From: Flavobacteriaceae bacterium
GTDB lineage: Bacteria > Bacteroidota > Bacteroidia > Flavobacteriales > Flavobacteriaceae
Reading direction: 5' to 3'
Assembly: GCA_018699935.1 (NCBI GenBank)
Contig: JABISF010000011.1
Location: 1 to 43,739, forward strand
DNA: 43,739 nt
This document shows, in pieces, positions 24,964 to 33,266 of this stretch; positions within the stretch are counted from its first letter, which is position 1; every line of letters begins with the position of its first letter. The notes beneath the pieces were generated by a model that saw nothing but the letters and a program-made list of their open reading frames with translations, searched no databases and was not told the DNA's origin. Position numbers and translations under genes: made by a program.

Positions 24964-26215
24964 ATGCTTTATACGCGGGAGGATTGAGGGTATATTCGAA
25001 GCATTCCAAATGAAAGTATCGAGTTACTGCCAAGAGATGGTCAAAAATATCCGCGCTGATATGTTCGTAATGTACCCATTCTTTATCGGAGATAAAGGCG
25101 TAAATCTCAATCGGGATTCCCTGCGGACTGGGTGCCAGTTGACGACACATGACAGTCATGTTTTGATTGATTTTGGGATGCTTTTTTAAATAGGCTTCCG
25201 TATAATTTCGAAAAACACCCAAATTGGTCATATTTCGCCCATTGACAGGGATGGTCGTGTCAGCTTCAAGAGCATCATTATAGCGTTCAATTTCCTCTTT
25301 GAGATCTTTAATATAGCGATTAATTTTTTCGATTTTCTCCAGCTCTTTTACCTCCGTTGGGCTTAAAAAACGAATGCTCCCCACTTTAATCAATAGCGAA
25401 CGTTTGATTCTACGCCCCTCCGATTCGCTCATTCCTCTCCAATTTACAAAGGAATCAGAAACAAGTTTATAGGTGGGAATGGAAGTAATGGTTTTATCAA
25501 AATTTTGCACTTGAACCGTAGATAGGCTGATAGAAACAACATCCCCATCGGCATCGCTGTTTTTCATGGTGATCCAATCCCCAATCCGAACTGTGTCATT
25601 GATAGTAATTTGAACACTTGCCACAAATCCTAAAATAGAATCTTTAAACACAAAAAGCAAAACGGCGGACAATGCCCCAATGGTAGTAAGAAAACTGACC
25701 ACATCTTTTCCGGTGAGGATGGACAGAATCAAGATGATTCCTATAAACCACAAAAAAATCATGACGACCTGGATATAACTATCTATCGGCTTGTCCTTGA
25801 AAGCAGGCAGCAGTTTTAAATAATCACGAATGGTATTTAAAAGCGATCGAATCAGCGCAATGAAGATAACCACAGTTGCTGCCTCAACAATATTTTCTAT
25901 GGCTCCATAAATGACTTCGTTGGATTCAAATAAATTGGGAATTACGGAATGAAAATAAAATAAAGGAACTAGGTAAGAAACCCTTTTTGGGAACTTGTTT
26001 TGGGTGAGTAAATCATCAAATTGGGACTTTGTTTTCTCGGCGATACTGTGTGCGACCTGAAGGATCAATTTGCGGGTGACCCAAAAAATAATTCCTCCCA
26101 GAATCAAATGAATAATCAACAGTAGACTCAAGCTTATTAGTGTCGAAAAATCTGAGGAAATTCCATGGTCTATTAAAAACTGATTTAAAAATTCTTTGAT
26201 GCCAGCGTAGCTCAT
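24962..26215 (-). CDS. MscS-family mechanosensitive channel (YbdG/MscM-like)
   Basis: The 417-residue protein has about five hydrophobic segments, the last forming the pore helix region (VVSFLTTIGALSAVLLFVFKD). This is followed by the MscS beta domain (ITINDTVRIGDWITM, STVQVQNFDKTITSIP) and a soluble C-terminus. Its length and the extra region (LEKIEKINRYIKDLKEEIERYNDALEAD) fit the YbdG/MscM subfamily rather than the short MscS. It would sit in the inner membrane and release solutes on hypo-osmotic shock. It has its own -7 element just upstream. Confidence 0.9.
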   Translation of the reverse strand: MSYAGIKEFLNQFLIDHGISSDFSTLISLSLLLIIHLILGGIIFWVTRKLILQVAHSIAEKTKSQFDDLLTQNKFPKRVSYLVPLFYFHSVIPNLFESNEVIYGAIENIVEAATVVIFIALIRSLLNTIRDYLKLLPAFKDKPIDSYIQVVMIFLWFIGIILILSILTGKDVVSFLTTIGALSAVLLFVFKDSILGFVASVQITINDTVRIGDWITMKNSDADGDVVSISLSTVQVQNFDKTITSIPTYKLVSDSFVNWRGMSESEGRRIKRSLLIKVGSIRFLSPTEVKELEKIEKINRYIKDLKEEIERYNDALEADTTIPVNGRNMTNLGVFRNYTEAYLKKHPKINQNMTVMCRQLAPSPQGIPIEIYAFISDKEWVHYEHISADIFDHLLAVTRYFHLECFEYTLNPPAYKA

Positions 26216-26235
26216 TTTGTAATTATTTTTGATTG

Positions 26236-26243
26236 CAAAATTA
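26236..26243 (-). promoter_or_regulatory. -7 element for the MscS gene
   Basis: The minus strand reads TAATTTTG, an exact TAnnTTTG match about 20 bases before the ATG. No good -33 element is found at the usual distance. The same octamer is found ahead of uxaC and of the arginase gene. Confidence 0.45.
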
Positions 26244-26318
26244 GAAGAATTAAAGTTTATCCCTATTGATTTGTGAACAATTACTCCCGTTTGTTTTAAA
26301 GGGGGTGCTTATTCCTAA

Positions 26319-27785
26319 TTAGAGGTCAAATAAATCTTGTGCTTTTTCACGGATGACAGCAATCAAAGTAACAAAGTCGGAAGCTTGCGTATGCGGGTTC
26401 ATTACAACCACTCTCAGATAGCGTTTTCCATCGATTTCGCAGGAAGTCAGATAGAAAGCCCCATGGTTGACTAAAGCATAACGCAATTCCAATTGTTGGG
26501 CATCGTTCAATTGATCCGGGCGGTATTGAAAACAAAGAATATTGGTTTGCGGACGATATAAACAATGAAAATCATCGGTCGCCGAAAGGATTTCATAAAA
26601 GCGGAGTGCTTGTTCAAAGCGCGTTTCTACATAATGGGTCAATTTGCTTTCACCCTCCAATGCCAAGGCCCAAAAAAGTTTGGTGCCCAAAGCCGACTTT
26701 GTACATTCTATGGTGTAGGGCATGGTGTCCATTCCAATCACTTTGGAATCGTGAAACACATAACTTCCTTTTTGCTGAAAATTTTGAAGGAGATGCGCTC
26801 CATTTTTAAATAATACGGCTGTGCAAAGGGAAGGTACACGCATCATTTTGTGGGCATCCCAAATGAGGGAATCGGCTTTTTCTACGCCCTTCATTTTGAA
26901 GCGTTGTTTATCCGACATTAGTACAACAGCCCCATGAGCACCATCCACATGGAACCACAGTTGCTGTTGCTGACAAAAATCGGCAATTGCTTCAATGGGA
27001 TCGAATAGGCCCGTTGAGGTGGCACAGGCGTTCGCGACTACTGCCATGACTCTTTTCCCTTTACTTTTAACCTGTTGATAAACAGCGGCTAGGGAAGCAA
27101 CATCCATCACTTCATGCGCATCCACAGCTACGGGGATAAAAGCGTTTTTTCCCAACCCCATGAGTGACAGTGCGCGTCCGATGGAATAATGCGTGTTGGC
27201 AGGGCCCAGGACCACTAGGTCGTCGGGATTGCCTTCTGTCCATGCTTCGGGAGCAATTGCGGCGCGTGCAGCAGTTAGTGCCGTTAGGTTGGCAATCGAC
27301 CCTCCATGAGTTAAAACGCCATTCGCTCGATGGGGTGTAAATTCAAAATCATAGAGCTTGTCATCTTCCAACCAACCCACTTTTGCCAACATCCAATTGA
27401 TCATAAATCCCTCTAGGGTAGCTGGGGCTGGACCCATTTCGTAGAGCGAGCCAGGGTTGTTGATGGTGCCGTGGATAAAATCTGGAATGCCAGAGAGCTC
27501 CTGGGGCACGGCAACCTGATGTCCCATATATCGGGGGTTTTTAAGATGATTGGTGTGAGTCAGATAGGTGGCTACAAAATCAACAATATTTTCCTGAGAC
27601 GAAAAACCGGATTCAATTAATTTTTTTAGGGCTAATTTTTCTGCAATTATCTTCGGCTCTTCTTGCTGCAGTACGGCTTTAGCATTGGCCTCACTCTGCG
27701 CAATATAATCAGAAAGTAAAGTGCTTACAGCATTCGTAGTGGCAGTGATGGAGGTGGGAGAGAAGGTGGGTTTGGGTGATTTCAT
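26319..27785 (-). CDS. Group II PLP-dependent decarboxylase
   Basis: The 488-residue protein is a group II pyridoxal-phosphate decarboxylase of the aromatic amino acid/diaminobutyrate decarboxylase type. Visible markers are the THGGSIANLTAL cofactor loop, HVDGAHGA, and the Schiff-base lysine in WDAHKMM (Lys313). Possible substrates are 2,4-diaminobutyrate, aromatic amino acids or glutamate; none can be chosen from sequence alone. It follows the DUF983 gene by 26 bases. No siderophore or polyamine genes are near to support a pathway. Confidence 0.88.
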   Translation of the reverse strand: MKSPKPTFSPTSITATTNAVSTLLSDYIAQSEANAKAVLQQEEPKIIAEKLALKKLIESGFSSQENIVDFVATYLTHTNHLKNPRYMGHQVAVPQELSGIPDFIHGTINNPGSLYEMGPAPATLEGFMINWMLAKVGWLEDDKLYDFEFTPHRANGVLTHGGSIANLTALTAARAAIAPEAWTEGNPDDLVVLGPANTHYSIGRALSLMGLGKNAFIPVAVDAHEVMDVASLAAVYQQVKSKGKRVMAVVANACATSTGLFDPIEAIADFCQQQQLWFHVDGAHGAVVLMSDKQRFKMKGVEKADSLIWDAHKMMRVPSLCTAVLFKNGAHLLQNFQQKGSYVFHDSKVIGMDTMPYTIECTKSALGTKLFWALALEGESKLTHYVETRFEQALRFYEILSATDDFHCLYRPQTNILCFQYRPDQLNDAQQLELRYALVNHGAFYLTSCEIDGKRYLRVVVMNPHTQASDFVTLIAVIREKAQDLFDL

Positions 27786-27811
27786 AAAAGAGGATTACAA
27801 AAGTCGGTGTA

Positions 27812-28198
27812 CTACTTTGAATTACTATTTTTTTCTGCCTCAGCATCATAAGGAATAAAAAAACCGGCCCATAAAACTTTGGAAAGGGCATTGATATAGG
27901 GCATCAAAATGATTAAGGACGCACAAATTAAAATAAAATTTTGGATCATATTTAAATTCAATCCGAGCAATAATTGCAACACATAAAGGGCGACACTCAT
28001 GCCGACACCCAAACCGTAGGAAACATACATAGAGCCATAAAAAAAACTGGGTTCGATTTTAAAATGCACCTTACAACGGGGACAGCTTTCGTTTACTTTA
28101 TTAAAATAGTTCAAATTATAGGGATGCCCTACCAAGAGCTTTCCTTTTCTACAACGGGGACATTTTAATCGAAGAATGGACAGTAATTTCCCCTTCAT
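27812..28198 (-). CDS. DUF983 membrane protein
   Basis: The 128-residue protein has two CPRC zinc-ribbon motifs (residues 14-17 and 39-42) followed by two hydrophobic segments, the layout of DUF983 proteins. The last part is charged. The family is small, membrane-bound and uncharacterised. It starts 49 bases after the stop of the last uronate-operon gene; no strong terminator is visible between them, so read-through is possible. Confidence 0.85.
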   Translation of the reverse strand: MKGKLLSILRLKCPRCRKGKLLVGHPYNLNYFNKVNESCPRCKVHFKIEPSFFYGSMYVSYGLGVGMSVALYVLQLLLGLNLNMIQNFILICASLIILMPYINALSKVLWAGFFIPYDAEAEKNSNSK

Positions 28199-28247
28199 TT
28201 TTTTGTTTAAAAGTAAGCTAATTCTCAGGATTGAAAAAATCGAGCAG

Positions 28248-29597
28248 CTATTTCTCTTGAGCCAAAATTAAAGCGTTTGTGGTAAGTCGGTATTTGGAAA
28301 GCATATTGGTGATTTCCCAATCCGGAATTTGAGTGGCTTTAAAAAACGAGATAAATCTTTTGGTAACCCCAGCAAAATGTGCTTCATGACCTTCTCTCAA
28401 AGCCTTGGGAATGCTGATTTGATAGCGTTTGCCTTCATTTTCTAGGGCAACACCCGGATAGGTTTTTTCCAATTGAGCAATGGCTTGTGCTAGTGCCTCA
28501 GCATCAAATCCTTCTGAAGGTTCTACATAAAGTGAGGGAATATAATTTTGCGCAGCTCCTTGTTCGATGGAAAGAGCAGCTTTCGTTCCACGCATCACCG
28601 AGAAGTGCGTATCTCCTGTACCTGCTGGGGCTTCGTAATCCCAGCGAACAGAAACCTTGGCATGATGTCCTTTGATGCGATAGTGAATGCTTCCGTTGGC
28701 AAAAATATGCAAGCTGTCTTCCAGCACGTTTTTTTGTAGGTAATCCGGAATTGAGTTGGTTCCGGTCACTTTATAAAAAGCCTCTTTGCTGATCACTGTG
28801 GGCCAGCGTTCCGCGGCATCCAATTGTAGGTCGGCATCGTTGATTGCTGTTTCTGGAAAACATTCCCAAAACGTTAGGTCGACCAAATGGGTGGTCACAT
28901 CCGCAATACCTTCTCCTTGTTGGTCGGTGTCAAAAAACCAAGCCGGACGAATCAAAGGAGCACCGGATACATATTTAAAATAGTGATGTACGGATTCTTT
29001 GGTAATGGCGGGGGTTTCCGCAGTCCCTTGCCGCAAGCTGCCAAAAACAGCAGGAATTTGAGACAGTTCTTTTTGAAGAACGGTGGTGATTTCAGAACGT
29101 TCCGTCATAATATCATAGAGAAGAAGTCCTTTTTCGCTCGCCTTTTGGAAGGCTTGTTCCAATTTCGGATAGTCCTCCGCAGTGATCGCCATGGGTTTGT
29201 CGGCATACACATGGAAGCCGTTTTCGATGGCCGCCAGAATATAGTCCGTCTTTTTTTGGTTGTTACCCGATAACATCACCACATTGCCTTTTTTTTCTTG
29301 GAGCATTTTTTCAAAAAAATAAGCTCCTTTATAAACCACAGAATTCCAATGGGTAGGGGCTTCTGTTCGCGAGTTGTAGGCGTCTATTTTACTCAGATGA
29401 AGGTCTACATCGGGGGTGTCTGGAGCATACACCCGAACGTCGGGAGCAATCTCAACATAGTCACTCTTTTGGACCAATGCCGCATGAAAATGTCCTGGAT
29501 CTAAGGTAATCCAATGAATGGGATATTTTTTTTCCGGGGATTCACATTGAGCCATTAACAAAATTCCCAAAACCCAAGCAATATTTTTTATCCGCAT
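28248..29597 (-). CDS. Lipoprotein Gfo/Idh/MocA-like protein
   Basis: The 449-residue protein has a lipoprotein signal with lipobox LMAQC (Cys18). The following HWITLDPGHFHAALV replaces the normal GxGxxG dinucleotide motif. The Gfo/Idh/MocA active-site motif EKP appears as DKP at 133-135 (HVYADKPMAIT). The family fold seems kept, since a C-terminal DYEAPAGTGDTHFSVMRGTKA segment resembles the substrate domain. Sec-exported proteins fold outside, where NAD(P) is scarce, so whether it is a redox enzyme is uncertain. It overlaps the upstream Gfo/Idh gene by one base (TAATG) and appears to close the uronate operon. Confidence 0.8.
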   Translation of the reverse strand: MRIKNIAWVLGILLMAQCESPEKKYPIHWITLDPGHFHAALVQKSDYVEIAPDVRVYAPDTPDVDLHLSKIDAYNSRTEAPTHWNSVVYKGAYFFEKMLQEKKGNVVMLSGNNQKKTDYILAAIENGFHVYADKPMAITAEDYPKLEQAFQKASEKGLLLYDIMTERSEITTVLQKELSQIPAVFGSLRQGTAETPAITKESVHHYFKYVSGAPLIRPAWFFDTDQQGEGIADVTTHLVDLTFWECFPETAINDADLQLDAAERWPTVISKEAFYKVTGTNSIPDYLQKNVLEDSLHIFANGSIHYRIKGHHAKVSVRWDYEAPAGTGDTHFSVMRGTKAALSIEQGAAQNYIPSLYVEPSEGFDAEALAQAIAQLEKTYPGVALENEGKRYQISIPKALREGHEAHFAGVTKRFISFFKATQIPDWEITNMLSKYRLTTNALILAQEK

Positions 29598-30979
29598 TAG
29601 TATTTGATATTGGTTGTACCATAAGGAGCTCTTTGCGGACGACTCAAATAGGCGTTTGCTTCCGCATCATTGACAAATCTTTCGGTTTGAGGATTCCAGT
29701 TTAATTTTCGTGGAAGTTTCATTGCGATATTACTGATCAGACAGACCGTACACGCACGATGTCCTATTTCAACAGGAGAAATAGGTTCCTTGTCGGATTG
29801 GATACAATCCAACCAGTTGCCGTGTTGTTCTGTACTTTCGTACAAATGAATTTCGTTGGGTCCAATGACCGAATCCAATAGTTTTGGATCACTGGCATCT
29901 AAAGATTTCACGCCATTATTTTCGGGAATGGGATCAGAAGCCGTTGCTCTGTAGGCCCCTCGGGTAACAAAGATCCAGCCTTCCTCACCTTCATAACGAA
30001 TTCCATTGGGAAAACCGCCGCTAGTAGACATGGTAAGTCCATTTTGATATTCCGCTTTAACCATAAAATCTCCATGAACATTCCAACTTCCCGATTTAGG
30101 AAATTCAGCCACAGCTTCTACACTTATAGGGCCGGTATATTCGGTATTCATTCCCCAAGCAGCAGAATCAAAATGGTGTTGCCCCCAACCCGTGATCATG
30201 CCGGCACCAAATTGCTCATGGCGCAACCATCCAGGTCGTCCATAGCCCTTTTGTGGATGAACAAGCATTTCGGAATACTCCATTTCTGGCGTGGCGCCCA
30301 ACCAAGCGTCAAAATTTAGACCCGTGGGAATGGGTTCCGTTTGCGCCATAGGACCTGCGGGATCGCCTGGAAGCCCCACTTTAACATTGACCAATTTACC
30401 GATTCGACCATTTCTGACCAATTCAGCAGCATATCGAAATTGTGGCGAGGAACGCTGTTGGGTTCCTACTTGCAGTATAATTCCTTGCTGTTTTACAATA
30501 TCACTCAACATCCGCCCTTCTTCCACAGTGAGGGAGGTGGGTTTTTGTAAATAAACGTGTTTGTTTGCCAAAGCCGCTTCAATCGCAGGTTGTGCGTGCC
30601 AATGATCCGGAGTACTAATGATGACTGCATCAATGTCTTTGTCGGCAATAAGCGCCTTGTAATCGTCATACATTTTGGTATCCACTTTGGTTCCCTTTTT
30701 ATCGTAAAAAGCATCGACCAGCACTTTTGCATCTTCGGTACGATTGCGATCAAAATCACATACGGCAACGATTTGTGCTACGTCGTGTTGCATCGTGCCG
30801 GGCAAATCATGTCCTCTGGCAATTCGTCCACAACCGATTTGACCAATCTGAATACGATTGCTTGGAGCATTTTTTCCAAAAACAGAAGCGGGGACTATGG
30901 AAGGGATGGCCACAGCGGCCAAGGTGGTGGAAGATGTTTTTTTAATAAAATTTCTTCTACTGATGTTTGATTTTTTCAC
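29597..30979 (-). CDS. Tat-exported Gfo/Idh/MocA oxidoreductase
   Basis: The 460-residue protein has a twin-arginine signal, SRRNFIKK, at 7-14 and a hydrophobic stretch to about 36, so it is exported folded, probably with its cofactor bound, as known for Zymomonas glucose-fructose oxidoreductase. The NAD(P) motif is GCGRIA at 49-54. The EKP motif is QKP at 145-147, and the segment GTQQRSSPQFRYAAELVRNGRIGKL is typical of a large exported subfamily. It uses a GTG start. It lies 37 bases after the DUF6807 gene. A periplasmic sugar or uronate oxidation is inferred; the substrate is unknown. Confidence 0.88.
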   Translation of the reverse strand: MKKSNISRRNFIKKTSSTTLAAVAIPSIVPASVFGKNAPSNRIQIGQIGCGRIARGHDLPGTMQHDVAQIVAVCDFDRNRTEDAKVLVDAFYDKKGTKVDTKMYDDYKALIADKDIDAVIISTPDHWHAQPAIEAALANKHVYLQKPTSLTVEEGRMLSDIVKQQGIILQVGTQQRSSPQFRYAAELVRNGRIGKLVNVKVGLPGDPAGPMAQTEPIPTGLNFDAWLGATPEMEYSEMLVHPQKGYGRPGWLRHEQFGAGMITGWGQHHFDSAAWGMNTEYTGPISVEAVAEFPKSGSWNVHGDFMVKAEYQNGLTMSTSGGFPNGIRYEGEEGWIFVTRGAYRATASDPIPENNGVKSLDASDPKLLDSVIGPNEIHLYESTEQHGNWLDCIQSDKEPISPVEIGHRACTVCLISNIAMKLPRKLNWNPQTERFVNDAEANAYLSRPQRAPYGTTNIKY

Positions 30980-31016
30980 GAGACTAAGGTTTTATAAGTT
31001 ACTATTTTAAGGATTG

Positions 31017-32219
31017 TTATTTTTCTAGGCGCAATACTCTTGGCTGTGCAAATGCTCCCCATGCCCAATCGGCCACTTCTGGAGACATTTCTCCGTCATA
31101 AACGAGCATACGATAGCGTAAGGTATATTTTTTTCCCGGTTCTAACAACCAATCTGTTGTTTTGGTAGTTGCCATATTGGCAAATAAATCTCCTCTGCCG
31201 TATTGATCTTCCGGCCAAATCCGCAAGGGTTCGGGGTGATTGTAATTGTCGGGGTGGGACATCATCACGGCACCCCCTTTCCCTTCTGGCAGGGCTCCGT
31301 CTACAATACACCATCGGGCAGTAGTTCCGTCAGCATTTTTATGGGTCATTCCCTCGGAGCTCAATACTCGGCTGTTTTTGTTGTCCCAAAATTCCGTTGT
31401 CCGCCATCCAAATCCACCATATCGATATTTGATAATTTTAAAGGGTTGCTCCGTGGCGCACTCATAATCAATAACAAAATCTAATAAATAATGCGAAGCA
31501 TCCAATGGCGTTACACGGACCGTTTGAACTTCGTTTAAAACGATTTTCTCCGCACCATTTTTTAATACAACATGTTCTTGGAGGGCACTGTATTCACTGA
31601 AAATAGGGCCTGTTTTTTGATCTAAAAATTTAGCAAAACGCACGGTTCCTTCTTTTTTTACCAAATTCCAAAAATCGATGGTATCTCCTTCTACAAGGGT
31701 GTGTGTCCATGGATTCCAAATCCCGTAATGGTGGTAGTGATCTTTGGGCTGAATTCGGGTCAGCCGTTGTTCCGAAGGGGTGTTTAAGGGATGGATATAG
31801 CCACTTCTTCGGTAGGCCGGATCAACCCCCTCGGGGGCTTCGGTGACTTCGTATTGATAATCCATTAATTTTTTACCCCGGTAAAGGATACTCAAATGCC
31901 CGTCTTCTTTTTTCATTTCCAAGTCGGAGGCTGTGTTTTCGGTATCTCCGTTTCCAAGCTTGATGGACACTGCTCCAGATTCGCTGGGATCGAGTTTCCA
32001 AAGGATGTTTTCCCCATCCTGTTGATAGGCGACAGCACTTTGCTTTCCATTCTCATTTTTTAGAATTTCTAGTGGGTTTGCTTGTGTAGCTCCAATCGGA
32101 ATACGTATGATTTCAGGAAGCAAACCTTTTGCTTCTAGGGTAATGGGCGCTTCAGCACAGCTATAAAAAAGGAGACCAAGTGCGCTTAAAATTACAGCGG
32201 ATTTCGTGATGTTTTTCAT
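31017..32219 (-). CDS. DUF6807 (PmoA-like) lipoprotein
   Basis: The 400-residue protein has a lipoprotein signal with the lipobox cysteine at residue 21 (GLLFYSC). The mature protein contains the DUF6807 pattern (YRRSGYIHPLNTPSEQRLT, PKDHYHHYGIWNPWT, FGWRTTEFWDNKNS), a beta-rich domain with conserved His residues in HYHHYG. Databases call some of these PmoA (methane oxygenase) by mistake; there is no methane link here. Such genes occur beside Gfo/Idh/MocA genes in sugar loci. It lies 2 bases after the cytoplasmic Gfo/Idh gene and is inferred to act on a carbohydrate in the periplasm or at the cell surface. Confidence 0.82.
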   Translation of the reverse strand: MKNITKSAVILSALGLLFYSCAEAPITLEAKGLLPEIIRIPIGATQANPLEILKNENGKQSAVAYQQDGENILWKLDPSESGAVSIKLGNGDTENTASDLEMKKEDGHLSILYRGKKLMDYQYEVTEAPEGVDPAYRRSGYIHPLNTPSEQRLTRIQPKDHYHHYGIWNPWTHTLVEGDTIDFWNLVKKEGTVRFAKFLDQKTGPIFSEYSALQEHVVLKNGAEKIVLNEVQTVRVTPLDASHYLLDFVIDYECATEQPFKIIKYRYGGFGWRTTEFWDNKNSRVLSSEGMTHKNADGTTARWCIVDGALPEGKGGAVMMSHPDNYNHPEPLRIWPEDQYGRGDLFANMATTKTTDWLLEPGKKYTLRYRMLVYDGEMSPEVADWAWGAFAQPRVLRLEK

Positions 32220-32221
32220 GT

Positions 32222-33226
32222 TTACGGTTGATTATTTTTTGATGATTCATAGAGTTCGGTAATCAGGGCAACGGATTTTCGGGCGGTTGCTAAATCTACT
32301 TTTGGTGACTTTTTTTGCTCAAGCGCAGTGATAAAATCATCCAATACGGCCTGGTGCAAGCGGATGTCGTTGATTTTCGGATCGGCTTTGCCTTCGGCAG
32401 CTTCTTTTTGGGAAGACGAAACAGGAATTGCATCAATCGTAGAAGAGGTAATTTTTCCTTCCGAAAAACACACACTGCCTCCACTTCCATAGATTTCAAT
32501 ACGCTCGGGATGGCCAGGAAACAAAGCGGTACCGCCACTGAGTGTTCCCACAACACCATTTTTAAACTCTGCATAGGCTACAGCAATGTCTTCTCCCTCT
32601 ATGCGATGCACCTTGGTGTCAATCTTGCCGTAAATATATTTCAAATCTCCTAGTAAATCCAACCACAAATCAATGGTGTGTATGCCTTGATTCATAAGTG
32701 CCGCTCCTCCGTCGTAGAGCAAAGTGCCCCGCCAAGGACTGAAAGAATAATATTCCGGGGGTCGATACCAGTGAATTTGCGCATTACTGAGTAATAGATT
32801 TCCAAGTAGTCCTTCCGTAATCGCTGCTTTTAAGCGCTGGTATTCCGGATTCCACCGATTTTGATACACCACGCCCAAAGTTATTTTTTCAGTATTGATG
32901 AGCTTTTCAATAGCATCGATTTTTGGCAAGGTCACTTCGAGGGGTTTTTCGCAAAGGATATGCTTTCCGTGTTGCGCCGCTAGTGTAATGGCTGCTCCAT
33001 GATTGCCACTTTCATTGCAAACCACCACAGCATCCATTTTTGGGTGGGAATAAAACGCTTCAACGGTTTCAAAGTGATCCGTTTCAAAAGTGGTACTCAG
33101 CAATTCACCACGGCCTATATGAGGACTCAAAAATCCCAGAAGTTCAGCATTGGGGTGTGCTTGAATACATTGTGCATGCACTTTTGCAATCGATCCACTT
33201 CCCACAATTCCAAACCCAAGTTTCAA
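32222..33226 (-). CDS. Cytoplasmic Gfo/Idh/MocA oxidoreductase
   Basis: The 334-residue protein has a canonical Rossmann motif GSGSIA at 9-14 and the EKP active-site motif at 93-95 (HILCEKPLEVT). GAALMNQGIHTIDLWLDLLG resembles the substrate-binding helix with catalytic His and Asp. No signal peptide is present, so it should use cytosolic NAD(P). The start is a TTG, the only option giving a complete motif. It is 40 bases downstream of uxaA in the same operon and probably oxidises or reduces a sugar or uronate derived from the imported substrate. Confidence 0.88.
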   Translation of the reverse strand: MKLGFGIVGSGSIAKVHAQCIQAHPNAELLGFLSPHIGRGELLSTTFETDHFETVEAFYSHPKMDAVVVCNESGNHGAAITLAAQHGKHILCEKPLEVTLPKIDAIEKLINTEKITLGVVYQNRWNPEYQRLKAAITEGLLGNLLLSNAQIHWYRPPEYYSFSPWRGTLLYDGGAALMNQGIHTIDLWLDLLGDLKYIYGKIDTKVHRIEGEDIAVAYAEFKNGVVGTLSGGTALFPGHPERIEIYGSGGSVCFSEGKITSSTIDAIPVSSSQKEAAEGKADPKINDIRLHQAVLDDFITALEQKKSPKVDLATARKSVALITELYESSKNNQP

Positions 33227-33266
33227 GTTATTTTATTTTAAATTAGAATTCATCTTTTCATTTTTT

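Noticed and set aside
26280-26310. Terminator after the PLP decarboxylase gene
   Set aside because: A six-pair stem (ACTCCC/GGGGGT) exists but no T-run follows it on the minus strand.
28225-28250. Intrinsic terminator at the end of the uronate operon
   Set aside because: A T-run follows the stop on the minus strand, but the only stem nearby is three base pairs (AGC/GCT).
29597-30979. GH109 alpha-N-acetylgalactosaminidase
   Set aside because: GH109 enzymes share the fold and export signal, but I cannot see features that separate this protein from the general Gfo/Idh/MocA family.
31017-32219. Methane monooxygenase subunit (PmoA) assignment
   Set aside because: The protein is a soluble lipoprotein of DUF6807 type without membrane helices, and no pmoB or pmoC is present.
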